DNA of 36,376 nt from Pseudomonadota bacterium (GCA_018240985.1 JAFEER010000278.1:1-36376); one strand, 5' to 3'. Numbered from the stretch's first letter, positions 1-9,513 are shown. Program-made: numbers and translations. Notes: generated by a model from the sequence alone, not told the origin.

Positions 1-162
1 ATGGCCGGCAATGCGCTGGCGGGCGGCCTGTCATCGGACAAGGATGCCGCCAAGGCCAAGGAGGCCGAGGCCGCCGCTGCAGAAAAGGAAGCACACGAGC
101 TGCAGCGCAAGGCCGACGAGGCCAAGGCCAAGGCGGAAGCTGCGCGCGCCGCAGCCAGGTAA
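1..162 (+). CDS. C-terminal part of an Ala/Lys/Glu-rich protein (partial at window start)
   Basis: Frame 1 is open from the first base to a TAA at 160-162 and encodes 53 residues. The product starts with a small Gly/Ala segment (NALAGGLSS) and continues as an Ala/Lys/Glu/Arg-rich stretch with heptad-like spacing, so a charged helix or coiled coil is likely. The window begins exactly on an ATG, but I cannot tell whether this is the true start or a methionine inside a longer protein. No family recognised. The next gene starts 50 bases downstream on the same strand, so co-transcription with the BI-1 family gene is possible. Confidence 0.5.
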   Translation: MAGNALAGGLSSDKDAAKAKEAEAAAAEKEAHELQRKADEAKAKAEAARAAAR

Positions 163-212
163 CACGGGGCCATGCCCGAGCCTGACCCATCCACTTCACG
201 ACAGGTGACACC

Positions 213-905
213 ATGAGCGAACACATTTCCATCTACGGCGCGTCAACCGGCAGCGTCTCGACTGCCCAGCGCAACCAGGTGCTGCGCAACACCTACTGGC
301 TGCTGGCGCTGTCCATGCTGCCGACCGTGCTGGGTGCCTGGGTCGGCGTTGCCACCGGCTTCACCTCCGCGCTGTCGCCGGGCATCGGCCTAGTGCTGTT
401 CCTGGGCGGCGCCTTCGGCTTCATGTTTGCCATCGAGAAGACCAAGCACTCGGCGGCTGGTGTGGCGGTGCTGCTGGCCTTCACCTTCTTCATGGGGCTG
501 ATGCTCTCGCGCCTGGTCGGCAACGTGCTGGGTCTGGCCAACGGCGCCGGGCTGATCATGACGGCGTTTGCCGGCACCGGCCTGGTCTTTCTGGGCATGG
601 CCAGCCTGTCCACGGTCATCCAGCGCGACCTCTCGGCCATGGGCAAGTGGCTGTTCGTCGGCGCCCTGATGATTCTGGTGGCGGGCATTGCCAATGTGTT
701 CCTGCAGTCCGGTGCGCTGATGATCACCATCGCGGTGCTGACGGTCGGCATCTTCACGGCCTTCATCCTGCACGACCTGAAACGGGTGCGCGACGGCCTG
801 GAGACCAACTACATCACCGCCACGCTGGGCGTGTACCTGAGCCTGTTCAATGTGTTTCAGGCACTGCTGATGCTGCTGGGCATTGGCGGCGGACGCGAGG
901 AATAA
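213..905 (+). CDS. Bax inhibitor-1/YccA family inner-membrane protein
   Basis: A 230-residue protein made almost entirely of hydrophobic segments, about seven, from residue 26 to the C-terminus. The N-terminus is short and cytoplasmic-looking (MSEHISIYG...), followed by the family-typical VLRNTYWLLALSM. The segment FILHDLKRVRDG between the last helices matches the conserved D-rich C-terminal region of BI-1/YccA proteins. E. coli relatives (YccA, YbhL) are inner-membrane proteins; YccA modulates the FtsH protease and other family members behave as calcium leak channels, so the exact role here is inferred only at family level. An AGGTGA ribosome-binding site lies just upstream of the ATG. Length fits the family. 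Confidence 0.9.
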   Translation: MSEHISIYGASTGSVSTAQRNQVLRNTYWLLALSMLPTVLGAWVGVATGFTSALSPGIGLVLFLGGAFGFMFAIEKTKHSAAGVAVLLAFTFFMGLMLSRLVGNVLGLANGAGLIMTAFAGTGLVFLGMASLSTVIQRDLSAMGKWLFVGALMILVAGIANVFLQSGALMITIAVLTVGIFTAFILHDLKRVRDGLETNYITATLGVYLSLFNVFQALLMLLGIGGGREE

Positions 906-908
906 AGC

Positions 909-979
909 CTTCCCCCTTTGGGGGAGGATTGGGATGGGGGCTGGAGCGCCGGCATCTTGCCGGCATCAAGGCACGAGCG

Positions 980-987
<8 letters not shown>
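909..987 (+). repeat. Dispersed palindromic element, half copy (R1)
   Basis: Directly after the BI-1 stop codon lies a hairpin of C/T-rich and G-rich arms (about 909-927), a GGGATGGGGGCTGGAGCGCC segment, then GCCGGCATCTTGCCGGCA and a tail ending in GCGTCACTGGC. The same order, nearly base for base, occurs on the opposite strand at about 35835-35912. The hairpin may also end transcription of the upstream gene. The element runs into the 3' end of the argE remnant and covers its stop codon. Confidence 0.75.
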
Positions 988-2454
<1,467 letters not shown>

Positions 2455-2478
2455 GCTTTGCGCACAGCGCGCTTTGGC

Positions 2479-2502
2479 AAACGCCCCGTTTGGGGCGTTT
2501 TT
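2479..2502 (+). terminator. Rho-independent terminator after ansB
   Basis: Perfect 9-bp stem AAACGCCCC / GGGGCGTTT with a 4-base loop, ending in a run of T residues, 25 bases after the ansB stop codon. Confidence 0.85.
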
Positions 2503-2509
2503 CAATTCA

Positions 2510-2556
2510 AACGCCCTGTTGACAAGCGCTAAAAGCTATTGCTTTGGAAGCAACCT
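2510..2556 (-). repeat. Dispersed ATAGCT...AGCGCTT repeat, copy A
   Basis: On the minus strand this reads AATAGCTTTTAGCGCTTGTC followed by a degenerate CAGGGCGTTT. It matches the better copies at 23052, 34853 and 35930. It lies right after the ansB terminator and marks the left edge of the low-GC island. Confidence 0.6.
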
Positions 2557-2835
2557 GCACCTCTGAAGCCGCAGGTCTTGCGCAAAAACGTCGGACATCC
2601 CCGCAATCGCACGCGACTACACTCGCCCTGGGCTATTTCAGCCCAATGCACTACAAGCAATGCTGTGTCGCGGCACAGCACAAAGAGGCTGCATGACAAC
2701 GCGGGCTATGGAATCCACGATTCAGCGGCAATCTCATTCCTGCCCGACATTTTCTTTGGTTGACGTACTGCTCTCATTCAGATTGGTACGGCTGACGAAA
2801 GGCCGGACAATCCTGCATTGCAAGGATATTTCAAC
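2557..2835 (+). other. Intergenic stretch before the low-GC sugar genes
   Basis: About 280 bases with no convincing gene. A TTGACG hexamer at 2760-2765 could be a -35 box, but the -10 candidate 17 bases later (TTGGTA) is poor. An AAGGA ribosome-binding site stands just before the ATG at 2836. Base composition falls here to roughly balanced GC and stays low up to about 5590. Confidence 0.4.
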
Positions 2836-3891
2836 ATGGCAGCTGTCACCGTTATTCTTTCTACTTACGGCCGACCCGATACCTTGGCTTGTGCTGTGCA
2901 ATCGGTATTGCACCAGACGCAGGCTGATTGGCGGCTCTTGATCATTGGTGATTGTTGTGGCGAAGAAACGTCAGCGACATTAGCGCCATTTTTAGCAGAT
3001 TCACGTATACGCTATGTGAATCTTCCATGGCGATGCGGTGAACAAGCCCAGCTCAATTCGGCAGGAATCGCCTCTGCAGCATCAGACAAAATCGCCTTCC
3101 TGAATCACGACGATTTATGGTTGCCGTCACACTTGGCAGCTGCCTTGGATCAATTGAAGATAAGTGGCGCGAATTTTTTCTTTGGACGCTCCGCCTGGAT
3201 CTGGAAGACTCCAGAGAATTTACAGGAACCTCTGGCCTTGGAGACGATTTCACCGATAGCGCAAGATTTTCCTCGAGTTTTCACATCCGGCATCCATTGC
3301 GTCGAACCCGCAAGCGCCTGGGTCACTACGCGCGAATTGGCGCAGCGGATTGGCCCATGGCACAGCTCCTCCTTAATTTTCCGCTCTCCCATTCAAGACT
3401 GGTTTTTGCGCGCTTACCGATCTGGCGCACAAGTCACCCCCGGCAATGATGTGACTTGCTTGAAATTTGAGAATCAATGGTCCAAAGAGGCGCCTGCGCG
3501 CAAATACGACACTCCGGCCACCGCCCAGAAGGTAGCGCTTAATATGATGGGGTCGCCGACAAGCCTCGACGCCCTGCATAGTCAACTACGCGAATTGGCC
3601 AATCAGCCTCAAGCTATAGGCCGCGGTATGGATTTTAATATTGCCCCGGTAACAGCACCCAGGATCGAGCAAATTGCCAAACTCCTGATAACCGAACAGG
3701 CTGGCAAATTTTATCTTCAGACCGGTTTGGATGCCTATTCTTGGCTATGCGCAGAAGCTGGCCTGCCGCGTGGCTGGCGTTGGCAATGGGCTTTACAGCA
3801 GCGCACAGGCGAAACGCCAATTACACCCCCACAACAAGTTGATGTTGCTAAATATGTCCAATCCGCCTTATCCCAGCAAGGATGGAGTTGA
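2836..3891 (+). CDS. Family 2 (GT-A fold) glycosyltransferase
   Basis: A 351-residue protein. The N-terminus has the GT2 opening AAVTVILSTYGRPDTLACAV, the SVLHQTQ helix, and an acidic NHDDLWLP motif at about residue 95 in the position of the metal/nucleotide-sugar binding DXD. It probably transfers a sugar from a nucleotide donor to a cell-surface glycan; donor and acceptor cannot be read from sequence. No membrane segment or signal peptide is evident, so it is cytoplasmic. The start at 2836 is preferred over 2818 because AAGGA lies at good spacing. Its stop codon shares a base with the start of the next gene (TGATG), so the two are translationally coupled. GC content is clearly lower than the rest of the window, suggesting acquisition by transfer. 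Confidence 0.8.
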   Translation: MAAVTVILSTYGRPDTLACAVQSVLHQTQADWRLLIIGDCCGEETSATLAPFLADSRIRYVNLPWRCGEQAQLNSAGIASAASDKIAFLNHDDLWLPSHLAAALDQLKISGANFFFGRSAWIWKTPENLQEPLALETISPIAQDFPRVFTSGIHCVEPASAWVTTRELAQRIGPWHSSSLIFRSPIQDWFLRAYRSGAQVTPGNDVTCLKFENQWSKEAPARKYDTPATAQKVALNMMGSPTSLDALHSQLRELANQPQAIGRGMDFNIAPVTAPRIEQIAKLLITEQAGKFYLQTGLDAYSWLCAEAGLPRGWRWQWALQQRTGETPITPPQQVDVAKYVQSALSQQGWS

Positions 3892-5249
3892 TGCCTGAGT
3901 TCGCCATATCTACCAGTATTGAACAATGGCTTTCAGAATGCCGCACATGCAGCGAGCTTGCCGTGGAACAAATCCCGTTACAAGCATGCGACAAATGGGA
4001 TTTCGTTGACGGAGTTTTCAAACATCAGACCGGTAGATTTTTTTCGATTATTGGCATCGAATGTGAGAATGGCCCCCTTCATTTGAAAGGGTTGACTTTA
4101 CCGATGATCGATCAGCCGGAGGTAGGCATCCTCGGGTTTGTCGTTCGACGCGCGTCTACGGGCTGGCAATGGTTGCTACAGGCCAAAACCGAACCGGGTA
4201 ATGTCATGGGTACTCAAGTCGGCCCATCGGTTCAGGCCACCCGTAGCAATTATTTGCAGGTACATGGTGGACAGCCAACGCTGATGATCGAACTTTTTAC
4301 TGATCCGCAGACCCCACTACGTACGATCACGAGCGTAGAGCAGTCCGAGCAAGGTGATCGATTCTTGGGCAAATACAACCTCAATTCCGCTGTCGAAGTC
4401 GCCCCAGAATTTCAGGCACCTTGCCAAAACACATGGCGATGGTTTGATGCGTGCACGGTTCGTGAAGCGCTAACCCATGATTTCACTTTTAATACAGATG
4501 CGCGGTCGGTCTTGTGCTGCACCGACTGGTCGCTATTGTGCTCTCCTGGGGAGGAGTTACCTTTTGCCAGATGGCATACTCCTGATAATTTTGGTTTTAG
4601 GTTGGCGTTATCGCATTCTGTTCCTTTAACCTCCTCAGGTTGCTCAAGCGCCATTGATTTACTTGAAACGACGCGTCGCACTACCACATTACGCATCAAC
4701 CGCATCGCTTTGCAATCCCTGAGAGGGTGGCGCTGCGCCGACTGGGCCATTGAATGCTTGCGCCCTGACATTGATCCAGTGGTGAGAGCTTTCCGCGTAC
4801 ACAGTGCTGATCGCGAAGTACAAGATTGGTGCCAGCCTCTGCTTACAAACCGAAGCGAAGGCCAGGCCATTCTCGCTTGCTCTGAATTTAATGGAGTTCT
4901 CCAATTTTTCATTCCGGCCCGCATTGAACCTGGGTTTCACGAATATGCCCAGTTCGGGCCTTCATTTTTGACCGGACTGGGGCATGAAAATTCTGATGCC
5001 TTGCATGAAGCGATCCACCATCCATCGGCTATCGTGCACCTGTCAGTACGTCAGTCGGATGAAGGCGGCCGTTTTAAAGATTCCGTCGCACTCTATCAAA
5101 TCATCGAAATTCCTCCGAAGACAGCTACAGCTTTGGCACCCATGGGTTCCTGGGTAACACTTTCTGCTCTTCGGTATATGGCAAGTGTCCGCGGCTTACT
5201 AAGCAACGAATTGCGCAGTTGTATTTCATTGTTGTTGAGCTGGGTATGA
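3891..5249 (+). CDS. NDP-hexose 2,3-dehydratase family protein
   Basis: A 452-residue protein with the two-fold internal repeat of the NDP-hexose 2,3-dehydratase family (TylCVI / EvaA type). First repeat: DGVFKHQTGRFFSIIGI, then LLQAKTEPGNVMGTQVGPSV and QATRSNYLQVHGG. Second repeat: FFIPARIEPGFHEYAQFGPS, then RQSDEGGRFKDSV and a WVTLSALRYM C-terminal helix. Family enzymes remove the C2 hydroxyl of dTDP-4-keto-6-deoxyglucose, the entry step to 2,6-dideoxy or 2,3,6-trideoxy sugars; a 3-ketoreductase or aminotransferase normally follows. None of those partners is in the window. The ATG at 3891 has GGAG upstream and overlaps the glycosyltransferase stop; ATG 3882 is less well placed. In the second repeat GR.EPG keeps E but the canonical N is lost, usual for the degenerate half. 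Low GC like its neighbour. Confidence 0.85.
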   Translation: MPEFAISTSIEQWLSECRTCSELAVEQIPLQACDKWDFVDGVFKHQTGRFFSIIGIECENGPLHLKGLTLPMIDQPEVGILGFVVRRASTGWQWLLQAKTEPGNVMGTQVGPSVQATRSNYLQVHGGQPTLMIELFTDPQTPLRTITSVEQSEQGDRFLGKYNLNSAVEVAPEFQAPCQNTWRWFDACTVREALTHDFTFNTDARSVLCCTDWSLLCSPGEELPFARWHTPDNFGFRLALSHSVPLTSSGCSSAIDLLETTRRTTTLRINRIALQSLRGWRCADWAIECLRPDIDPVVRAFRVHSADREVQDWCQPLLTNRSEGQAILACSEFNGVLQFFIPARIEPGFHEYAQFGPSFLTGLGHENSDALHEAIHHPSAIVHLSVRQSDEGGRFKDSVALYQIIEIPPKTATALAPMGSWVTLSALRYMASVRGLLSNELRSCISLLLSWV

Positions 5250-5380
5250 CGCCAGATGCATCATCACCTCCCCGGACGACTGTTGTTCCAGCCACTGGAT
5301 AACTCCCCACCAAATGTTTTGCTCTTGGCTCGTTGTGCGGGCCCGAAATGCTGCACATTAGTGAGGACAAGCCCATCACG

Positions 5381-5572
5381 TTACAGCGCTGACCGGGCAA
5401 TTTCGAGGTGCAGTCGCGGATCATCCACCAGTGCCGAAATGGCAAAAGGGGCATGACTCGATCCAATCTCGGAATACAGGTCAAGTTCAGCAACGGCAGT
5501 GGGTTCAGCCCGAAGGCGCCGTGCAAGTCGGCCTACAGAATCGTGCGAGGCACTCGTGGCTACGTCAGGCCG
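5381..5572 (-). pseudogene. Possible C-terminal gene remnant, family unknown
   Basis: The minus strand between two in-frame stops has a protein-like composition (including AVAELDLYSEIGSSHAPFAI and LVDDPRLHLEIARSAL) but no start codon at its 5' end. After the TAA the same frame stays open for about 36 more codons with plausible composition. It may be a broken gene left at the right edge of the low-GC island. I do not recognise the family, and it could be chance. The rest of 5250-5588 holds nothing else I can support. Confidence 0.25.
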
Positions 5573-5588
5573 TTAGGCCATGAGGCGG

Positions 5589-6401
5589 TTACGCAGCTGC
5601 ATTCTGAACATGGCAAGCCTGCTGCCGCAGCGCTAGCGCAAAGGCCTCGGACATCAGGTAGGCAAACTCCACCGGCCGCTGCGCGCCAATTGCGTCGCCC
5701 GGCACGACGCCGGCCGCGGGGTGGCACATCAGCAGGCTGCCGTCCTGCACCTGCCTCAGCCAGGCCTGCATGTGCGCGCCATAGGCGGAGGCGTCCGGGG
5801 CATCAAAGCCGTAGACGCCGCCAAAGCCCCGGTTCATGGCCACGCCGGCGCGGCGCAGCAGGCGCGTGGCCGACCAGCCGCCCAGCAGGGCGATGACTGC
5901 GGCCTTGGGGTCGCGCCACAAGTTGCCGGCGGGCACGGTGGAGCGCACCCAGGGCAGGTTCGTGTCGCCATAGCGGCGCCGCAGCTCGGCCAGCAGGGCC
6001 GCGCGCATTCCCGGCAGCTGGTGCACATGCTGGTGGCCGTCGATGTAGTCTGGCCTGCTGCCCAGGGCGTCTTCAAAGGCGTCGAGCTGGGCGCGCCAGG
6101 CGTCCTGCAGCTGCGCGGGCGAGATGCGGCGCAGGTAGGCCGCGGCCAGCACCTGGCTCAGGCGGTGCGCGGCAAAGGCGCCGCCATGGCCCTCGGTCAG
6201 GTTAAAGTGCAGGCCCAGCTGGATGCGCCCGCGCAGCGGCACGAGCTGCGGCGCTGCGGCGCGCCAGCGCGGCGCGGTCGTCATGCAGCTGGTCGCGGAC
6301 AGGCGCCCGGCCTCGGCCAGGCGCAGCACGGCCGCATCGACCAGCGGGTGCAGCGCGTAATCGTCGGCGCACAGGATGATGCTGCGCATGCCCGCCCTCA
6401 T
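5589..6401 (-). CDS. YdjC/ChbG-family carbohydrate deacetylase (NaxD/LgmC-like role suggested)
   Basis: 270 residues. Metal-dependent deacetylase of N-acetylated sugars. The N-terminus has the family signature IILCADDYALHP (Asp13, Asp14), the central LGLHFNLTEGHGG (His65) and DGHQHVHQLPGM (Asp121, His123, His125, His127), the expected metal and catalytic residues. The family includes ChbG (chitobiose deacetylase), HpnK and Francisella NaxD, which deacetylates undecaprenyl-phosphate-linked GalNAc before lipid A transfer. Here the gene is the last of a minus-strand run and its start overlaps the GtrA stop by four bases. With a GT2, GtrA and GT39 upstream, an Und-P-hexosamine substrate is more likely than chitobiose; that is inference from context. 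Met5 is an alternative start. Confidence 0.85.
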   Translation of the reverse strand: MRAGMRSIILCADDYALHPLVDAAVLRLAEAGRLSATSCMTTAPRWRAAAPQLVPLRGRIQLGLHFNLTEGHGGAFAAHRLSQVLAAAYLRRISPAQLQDAWRAQLDAFEDALGSRPDYIDGHQHVHQLPGMRAALLAELRRRYGDTNLPWVRSTVPAGNLWRDPKAAVIALLGGWSATRLLRRAGVAMNRGFGGVYGFDAPDASAYGAHMQAWLRQVQDGSLLMCHPAAGVVPGDAIGAQRPVEFAYLMSEAFALALRQQACHVQNAAA

Positions 6402-6811
6402 GCACGCGCCCTGAAGGCCCAGAACTTACTGAGCACAAAGGTGGCTACCGCCACCAGCACCAGCACGCCGGCCAGGCTCCACAGGTAGTTCCAGTGCAGC
6501 CAGTCCAGCGCCAGCGCGTAGAGCAGCTCATTGGCCACGAAGGACAGGCTGGCGACGGCGAAGTAGCGCGCCACCACGGCCCAGCCGCGCGCGCCGGCGT
6601 CGGCAAAGGTCAGCAGCGCATGGCCGTTGTAGCTGACGACGAAGGCCACCAGGAAGGCCAGCACGTTGGCCACCAGCGGCGCCATGTACGCCAGCTGCAC
6701 CAGCAGCGCCACCACGGCCAGGTGCGTGGCCGCGGCGCAACCGCCGACGAGCACGAATTGCAGCGGCTGGGGCAGTTGCGCCAGGCGCCGGGCCAGGATG
6801 GCTGCACTCAT
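6398..6811 (-). CDS. GtrA-family membrane protein (candidate flippase for Und-P-sugar)
   Basis: 137 residues with four hydrophobic segments. The first begins LQFVLVGGCAAATHLAVVAL, typical of the GtrA family, and the second contains ANVLAFLVAFVVSYNGHALL with the family's conserved N/S-Y-x-G region. GtrA proteins are thought to translocate undecaprenyl-phosphate-linked sugars across the inner membrane. The start ATG overlaps the stop of the GT2 gene (ATGA, 6808-6811) and the stop overlaps the deacetylase start, so all three are translationally coupled. Upstream in-frame methionines up to 7015 lie inside the GT2 gene and would add non-family sequence. Confidence 0.88.
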   Translation of the reverse strand: MSAAILARRLAQLPQPLQFVLVGGCAAATHLAVVALLVQLAYMAPLVANVLAFLVAFVVSYNGHALLTFADAGARGWAVVARYFAVASLSFVANELLYALALDWLHWNYLWSLAGVLVLVAVATFVLSKFWAFRARA

Positions 6812-7845
6812 GAGTCGCGCCAGGGGCTGTTGTCCTGGTCGCGCGCAACCAGGTAGCCGGGGCGCTGCTTGACCTCGTCGTAGATGCGGCCGATGTATTC
6901 GCCCAGGATGCCTATGGACATGAGCTGCACGCCCGAGAACAGCATGATGCCCGCCGCCAGCGTGGGCCAACCGGCCACGTCCACACCGAACAGCAGCGCG
7001 TCCACGGCAATCCAACCGCCGTAGACCAGCGCCAGCGCGGCCACCAGGGCGCCGACCACGCTCCAGATACGCAGCGGCAGCGTGGTGAACGATGTCAGCC
7101 CCAGCAGCGCCAGCGAGCCCAGGCCACGCAGGCTGAAGCTGGTCTGGCCACCGGCGCGGTCATGCGGCACGAAGGGCAGGGCCGCGGACTTGAAGCCGAC
7201 CCAGGCGTACAGGCCCTTCATGAAGCGGTTGCGCTCGGGCAAGGCATTCAGGGCGTCGGCCACGCGCTTGTCCATCCAGCGGAAGTCGCCGGCGTTGGGC
7301 GGCACGCGCACGCGCTTGCCGGCATTGATCAAGCGGTAGAACAGGCCGGTGCCGACACGCTTGGTGCCGCTCTCGGCGCCGCGATCGACGATCACGCCGT
7401 AGACCATGTCGTAGCCGGCCAGCCACAGCTCGTGCATCTGGGGCAGCAGCTCGAAGGGGTGCTGGAAGTCGGCGTCGATCAGCAGCACGGCATTGCCGCG
7501 CGCATGCGCAATGCCGGCCGACAGCGCCGCCTCTTTGCCGAAGTTGCGCGACAGGGCCAGGTAGCGCAGCGGCAGCTCAGCGGCCAGGCGCAACGCGACG
7601 TCGTGCGTGGCGTCGCGGCTGCCGTCGTTGACGACGATGATCTCGAAGTCGGGCGTGAGCTGCGCCACCGCCTGCACCAGGGCGCGCACGAAGGCTTCGA
7701 GGTTGCTCTCCTCGTTGTGCGCCGGCACCACGCAGGACAGGCGCAGCGGCGCGCGCGGCAGCGCGGCCGGCGGCGCGGCCGGCGCGTAGTCGGCGTGGTA
7801 GTCCGCGGGGGGCGTGACGCGGTAGAGGGCGGGCGATTCGGTCAT
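6808..7845 (-). CDS. Polyprenyl-phosphate glycosyltransferase, GT2 (ArnC/GtrB/DPM1-like)
   Basis: 345 residues. Transfers a sugar from a nucleotide donor to undecaprenyl phosphate at the inner face of the membrane. GT2 catalytic domain: SCVVPAHNEESNLEAF, IIVVNDGSRDATHD, then LIDADFQHPFEL as the DXD region; the C-terminal third has two membrane helices (about 245-275 and 285-310) and a family-typical LMSIGILGEYIGRIYDEVK, diagnostic for the GtrB/ArnC/DPM1-like group. The N-terminus carries about 35 extra Pro/Ala-rich residues. A long in-frame upstream extension lies inside the next gene and is rejected. It sits between a GT39 gene (43-base gap) and gtrA (4-base overlap), the usual grouping for lipid-linked sugar synthesis. 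Confidence 0.92.
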   Translation of the reverse strand: MTESPALYRVTPPADYHADYAPAAPPAALPRAPLRLSCVVPAHNEESNLEAFVRALVQAVAQLTPDFEIIVVNDGSRDATHDVALRLAAELPLRYLALSRNFGKEAALSAGIAHARGNAVLLIDADFQHPFELLPQMHELWLAGYDMVYGVIVDRGAESGTKRVGTGLFYRLINAGKRVRVPPNAGDFRWMDKRVADALNALPERNRFMKGLYAWVGFKSAALPFVPHDRAGGQTSFSLRGLGSLALLGLTSFTTLPLRIWSVVGALVAALALVYGGWIAVDALLFGVDVAGWPTLAAGIMLFSGVQLMSIGILGEYIGRIYDEVKQRPGYLVARDQDNSPWRDS

Positions 7846-7888
7846 GACGGCGATTGTCCCAAGGATTGGCCCAGTCTCGGGCGCGATT

Positions 7889-9508
7889 TCAGCGGCTCGC
7901 CCCCGCATCCACGTCATACACCGCATAGGCCCAGGCCTGCGGCCGCGGAAAGCGCCAGCCGCTGCGCTCGACCTGCAGCACATGGGGCTGCGCCGGCAGG
8001 CCCTGCGCGGCCAGCCAGTCCTGCGCCTGGCGCTGGCAGTCACTCCCGACCTGGGGCTCGGCCTGGGTCTCGGCCTGGATCTCGGCCTGGGGCGCGGCCA
8101 CCGGCCCCAGCGGGCACAGCAGCAGGCCATTGCCCTGCGCGCGCCAGTCCTGCGGCATGGTTGACAAACGCGCGATCTCGGTGCCGGGCACGCCGGGGAT
8201 GGTGAGCAGGCGCGGCTGGGCGTAGAAGGCCAGCATGGCGTTCTCGGCCCAGTCTCCCCCCACCCAGGCCAGCCGCTGGCCGTTGTGGCGCTGCTGCCAG
8301 CCGTGCAGGATGGCGCGCGCCGCATCCTGCGTGGGCCGGTAGTAGCCCTTGTCGCCGCGCAGCGCGTTGGCCACGGCCAGGGCCACACCCACGGCGAGCA
8401 CCAGCGCCAGCACCGGCCACCAGGCACGGCCCAGGCGTGCCAGCGTGGCCTCGGCCGCGGCCGGGGCCAGCCGCTGCAGGTTGCGCAGCCACAGCAGCGC
8501 AAACGCATAGCCGATGGGAATGGCCCAGGGCGTGGACAGCTCCACCACGCCGGCCATGCCAAAGCCCAGCGTCATGGCCCAGGGCATGAAGGCGAGCCAG
8601 AACAGCACGTCACTCATGCCTGCGGGCAGCCAGCTGCGCAACAACAGCCGCAGCGCCGTGCGGCCCCAGGGCGCACCGCTGTGCTGCGCCTGCACGCGCG
8701 CCCAGACCAGGCACAGCGCCAGCCACGCCGGCAGCCAGTAGAACAGCGGCGCCAGCGCAAAGCGCGCGATGTAGCGCCACGAGGTCGCGCCGCCGCCCTG
8801 ATCCATGGCATAGCCCAGCGGCGCCCAGTCGTGCGATGCCACCCAGGCCAAATGCGGCCACAGCGCCAGGGCAAACGCGATCAGCGCCAGATAGGGCCGC
8901 GGCGTGGCCAGCCAGCGCCGGCCGTCGGCGTGCAGCAGCGTGGGCAGCAGAAAGCCTGCCAGGAACACACCGCTGTAGTACTTGCTGAGCATGCAGGCCG
9001 CGGCCACCACGCCCAGCCAGCAGCTATACCAAACGCCGAGCAGCCCGCGCTCCTGCCAGCTGGCCAGCAGCAGTGCCGCGGCCCAGGGCCAAAGCGACAG
9101 CAGCTGGCCGTTGGCGTTGAACTTGCCCGCCAGATTGGTGTAGGGCAGGCTCCACAGCAGCAGCAACGCGCCCCAGGGCGCGAGCGCCCCGAGCTTGAGG
9201 CGCCGCCCCAGCGCCCACACGCCAAGCAGCCCCACCAGCACGTTGGCGTAGGACAGCAGCCGGTAGGCCAGGTCGTTCTGCGGCAGCAGCTCGAACCATA
9301 GCCCCACCACCCAGGCAAAGAACGGCGGGTGCTTGTGCGTGCCCCAGCGCAGCGGCTGTGACCAGGCATAGTTCTCCAGCATGTCGTTGTAGCCATCCAG
9401 ATTGCCGTTGGCGAGCCAGGACATGCCGGCCCAGACCAGGCAGGCGGCCAGCAGCCAGACGACGGTGCGGCGCGCGGGCGCCACTGCGGTAACAACAGGA
9501 TCAGGCAT
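7889..9508 (-). CDS. GT39 / ArnT-like lipid-linked sugar transferase
   Basis: 539 residues with about ten to twelve membrane helices up to residue 400 and a periplasmic C-terminal domain. Family 39 enzymes move a sugar from a polyprenyl-phosphate carrier to an acceptor on the periplasmic side; ArnT does this to lipid A. The first periplasmic loop has the catalytic-type acidic residues in GYNDMLENYAWSQPL (Asp42, Glu45) followed by THKHPPFFAWV, as in PMT_2 proteins. The C-terminal domain contains an Ala-Glu-x-Gln repeat (near residue 475) encoded by four 12-bp units. Start at 9508 is chosen because the ORF upstream of it overlaps the AEC gene in another frame. Five bases separate it from the AEC stop. 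Confidence 0.87.
   Translation of the reverse strand: MPDPVVTAVAPARRTVVWLLAACLVWAGMSWLANGNLDGYNDMLENYAWSQPLRWGTHKHPPFFAWVVGLWFELLPQNDLAYRLLSYANVLVGLLGVWALGRRLKLGALAPWGALLLLWSLPYTNLAGKFNANGQLLSLWPWAAALLLASWQERGLLGVWYSCWLGVVAAACMLSKYYSGVFLAGFLLPTLLHADGRRWLATPRPYLALIAFALALWPHLAWVASHDWAPLGYAMDQGGGATSWRYIARFALAPLFYWLPAWLALCLVWARVQAQHSGAPWGRTALRLLLRSWLPAGMSDVLFWLAFMPWAMTLGFGMAGVVELSTPWAIPIGYAFALLWLRNLQRLAPAAAEATLARLGRAWWPVLALVLAVGVALAVANALRGDKGYYRPTQDAARAILHGWQQRHNGQRLAWVGGDWAENAMLAFYAQPRLLTIPGVPGTEIARLSTMPQDWRAQGNGLLLCPLGPVAAPQAEIQAETQAEPQVGSDCQRQAQDWLAAQGLPAQPHVLQVERSGWRFPRPQAWAYAVYDVDAGASR
8051..8098. repeat. Four imperfect 12-bp tandem repeats inside the GT39 gene
   Basis: Units CTGGGGCTCGGC, CTGGGTCTCGGC, CTGGATCTCGGC and CTGGGGCGCGGC follow head to tail. 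On the coding (minus) strand they encode the repeated A-E-x-Q-like tetrapeptide. The 12-bp unit keeps frame, so copy-number change would alter length only. Confidence 0.85.
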
Positions 9509-9513
9509 GAAGA

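Noticed and set aside
4412..4924. 170-codon minus-strand frame opposite the dehydratase gene
   Set aside because: No recognisable motif or ribosome-binding site; the plus strand has both family repeats.
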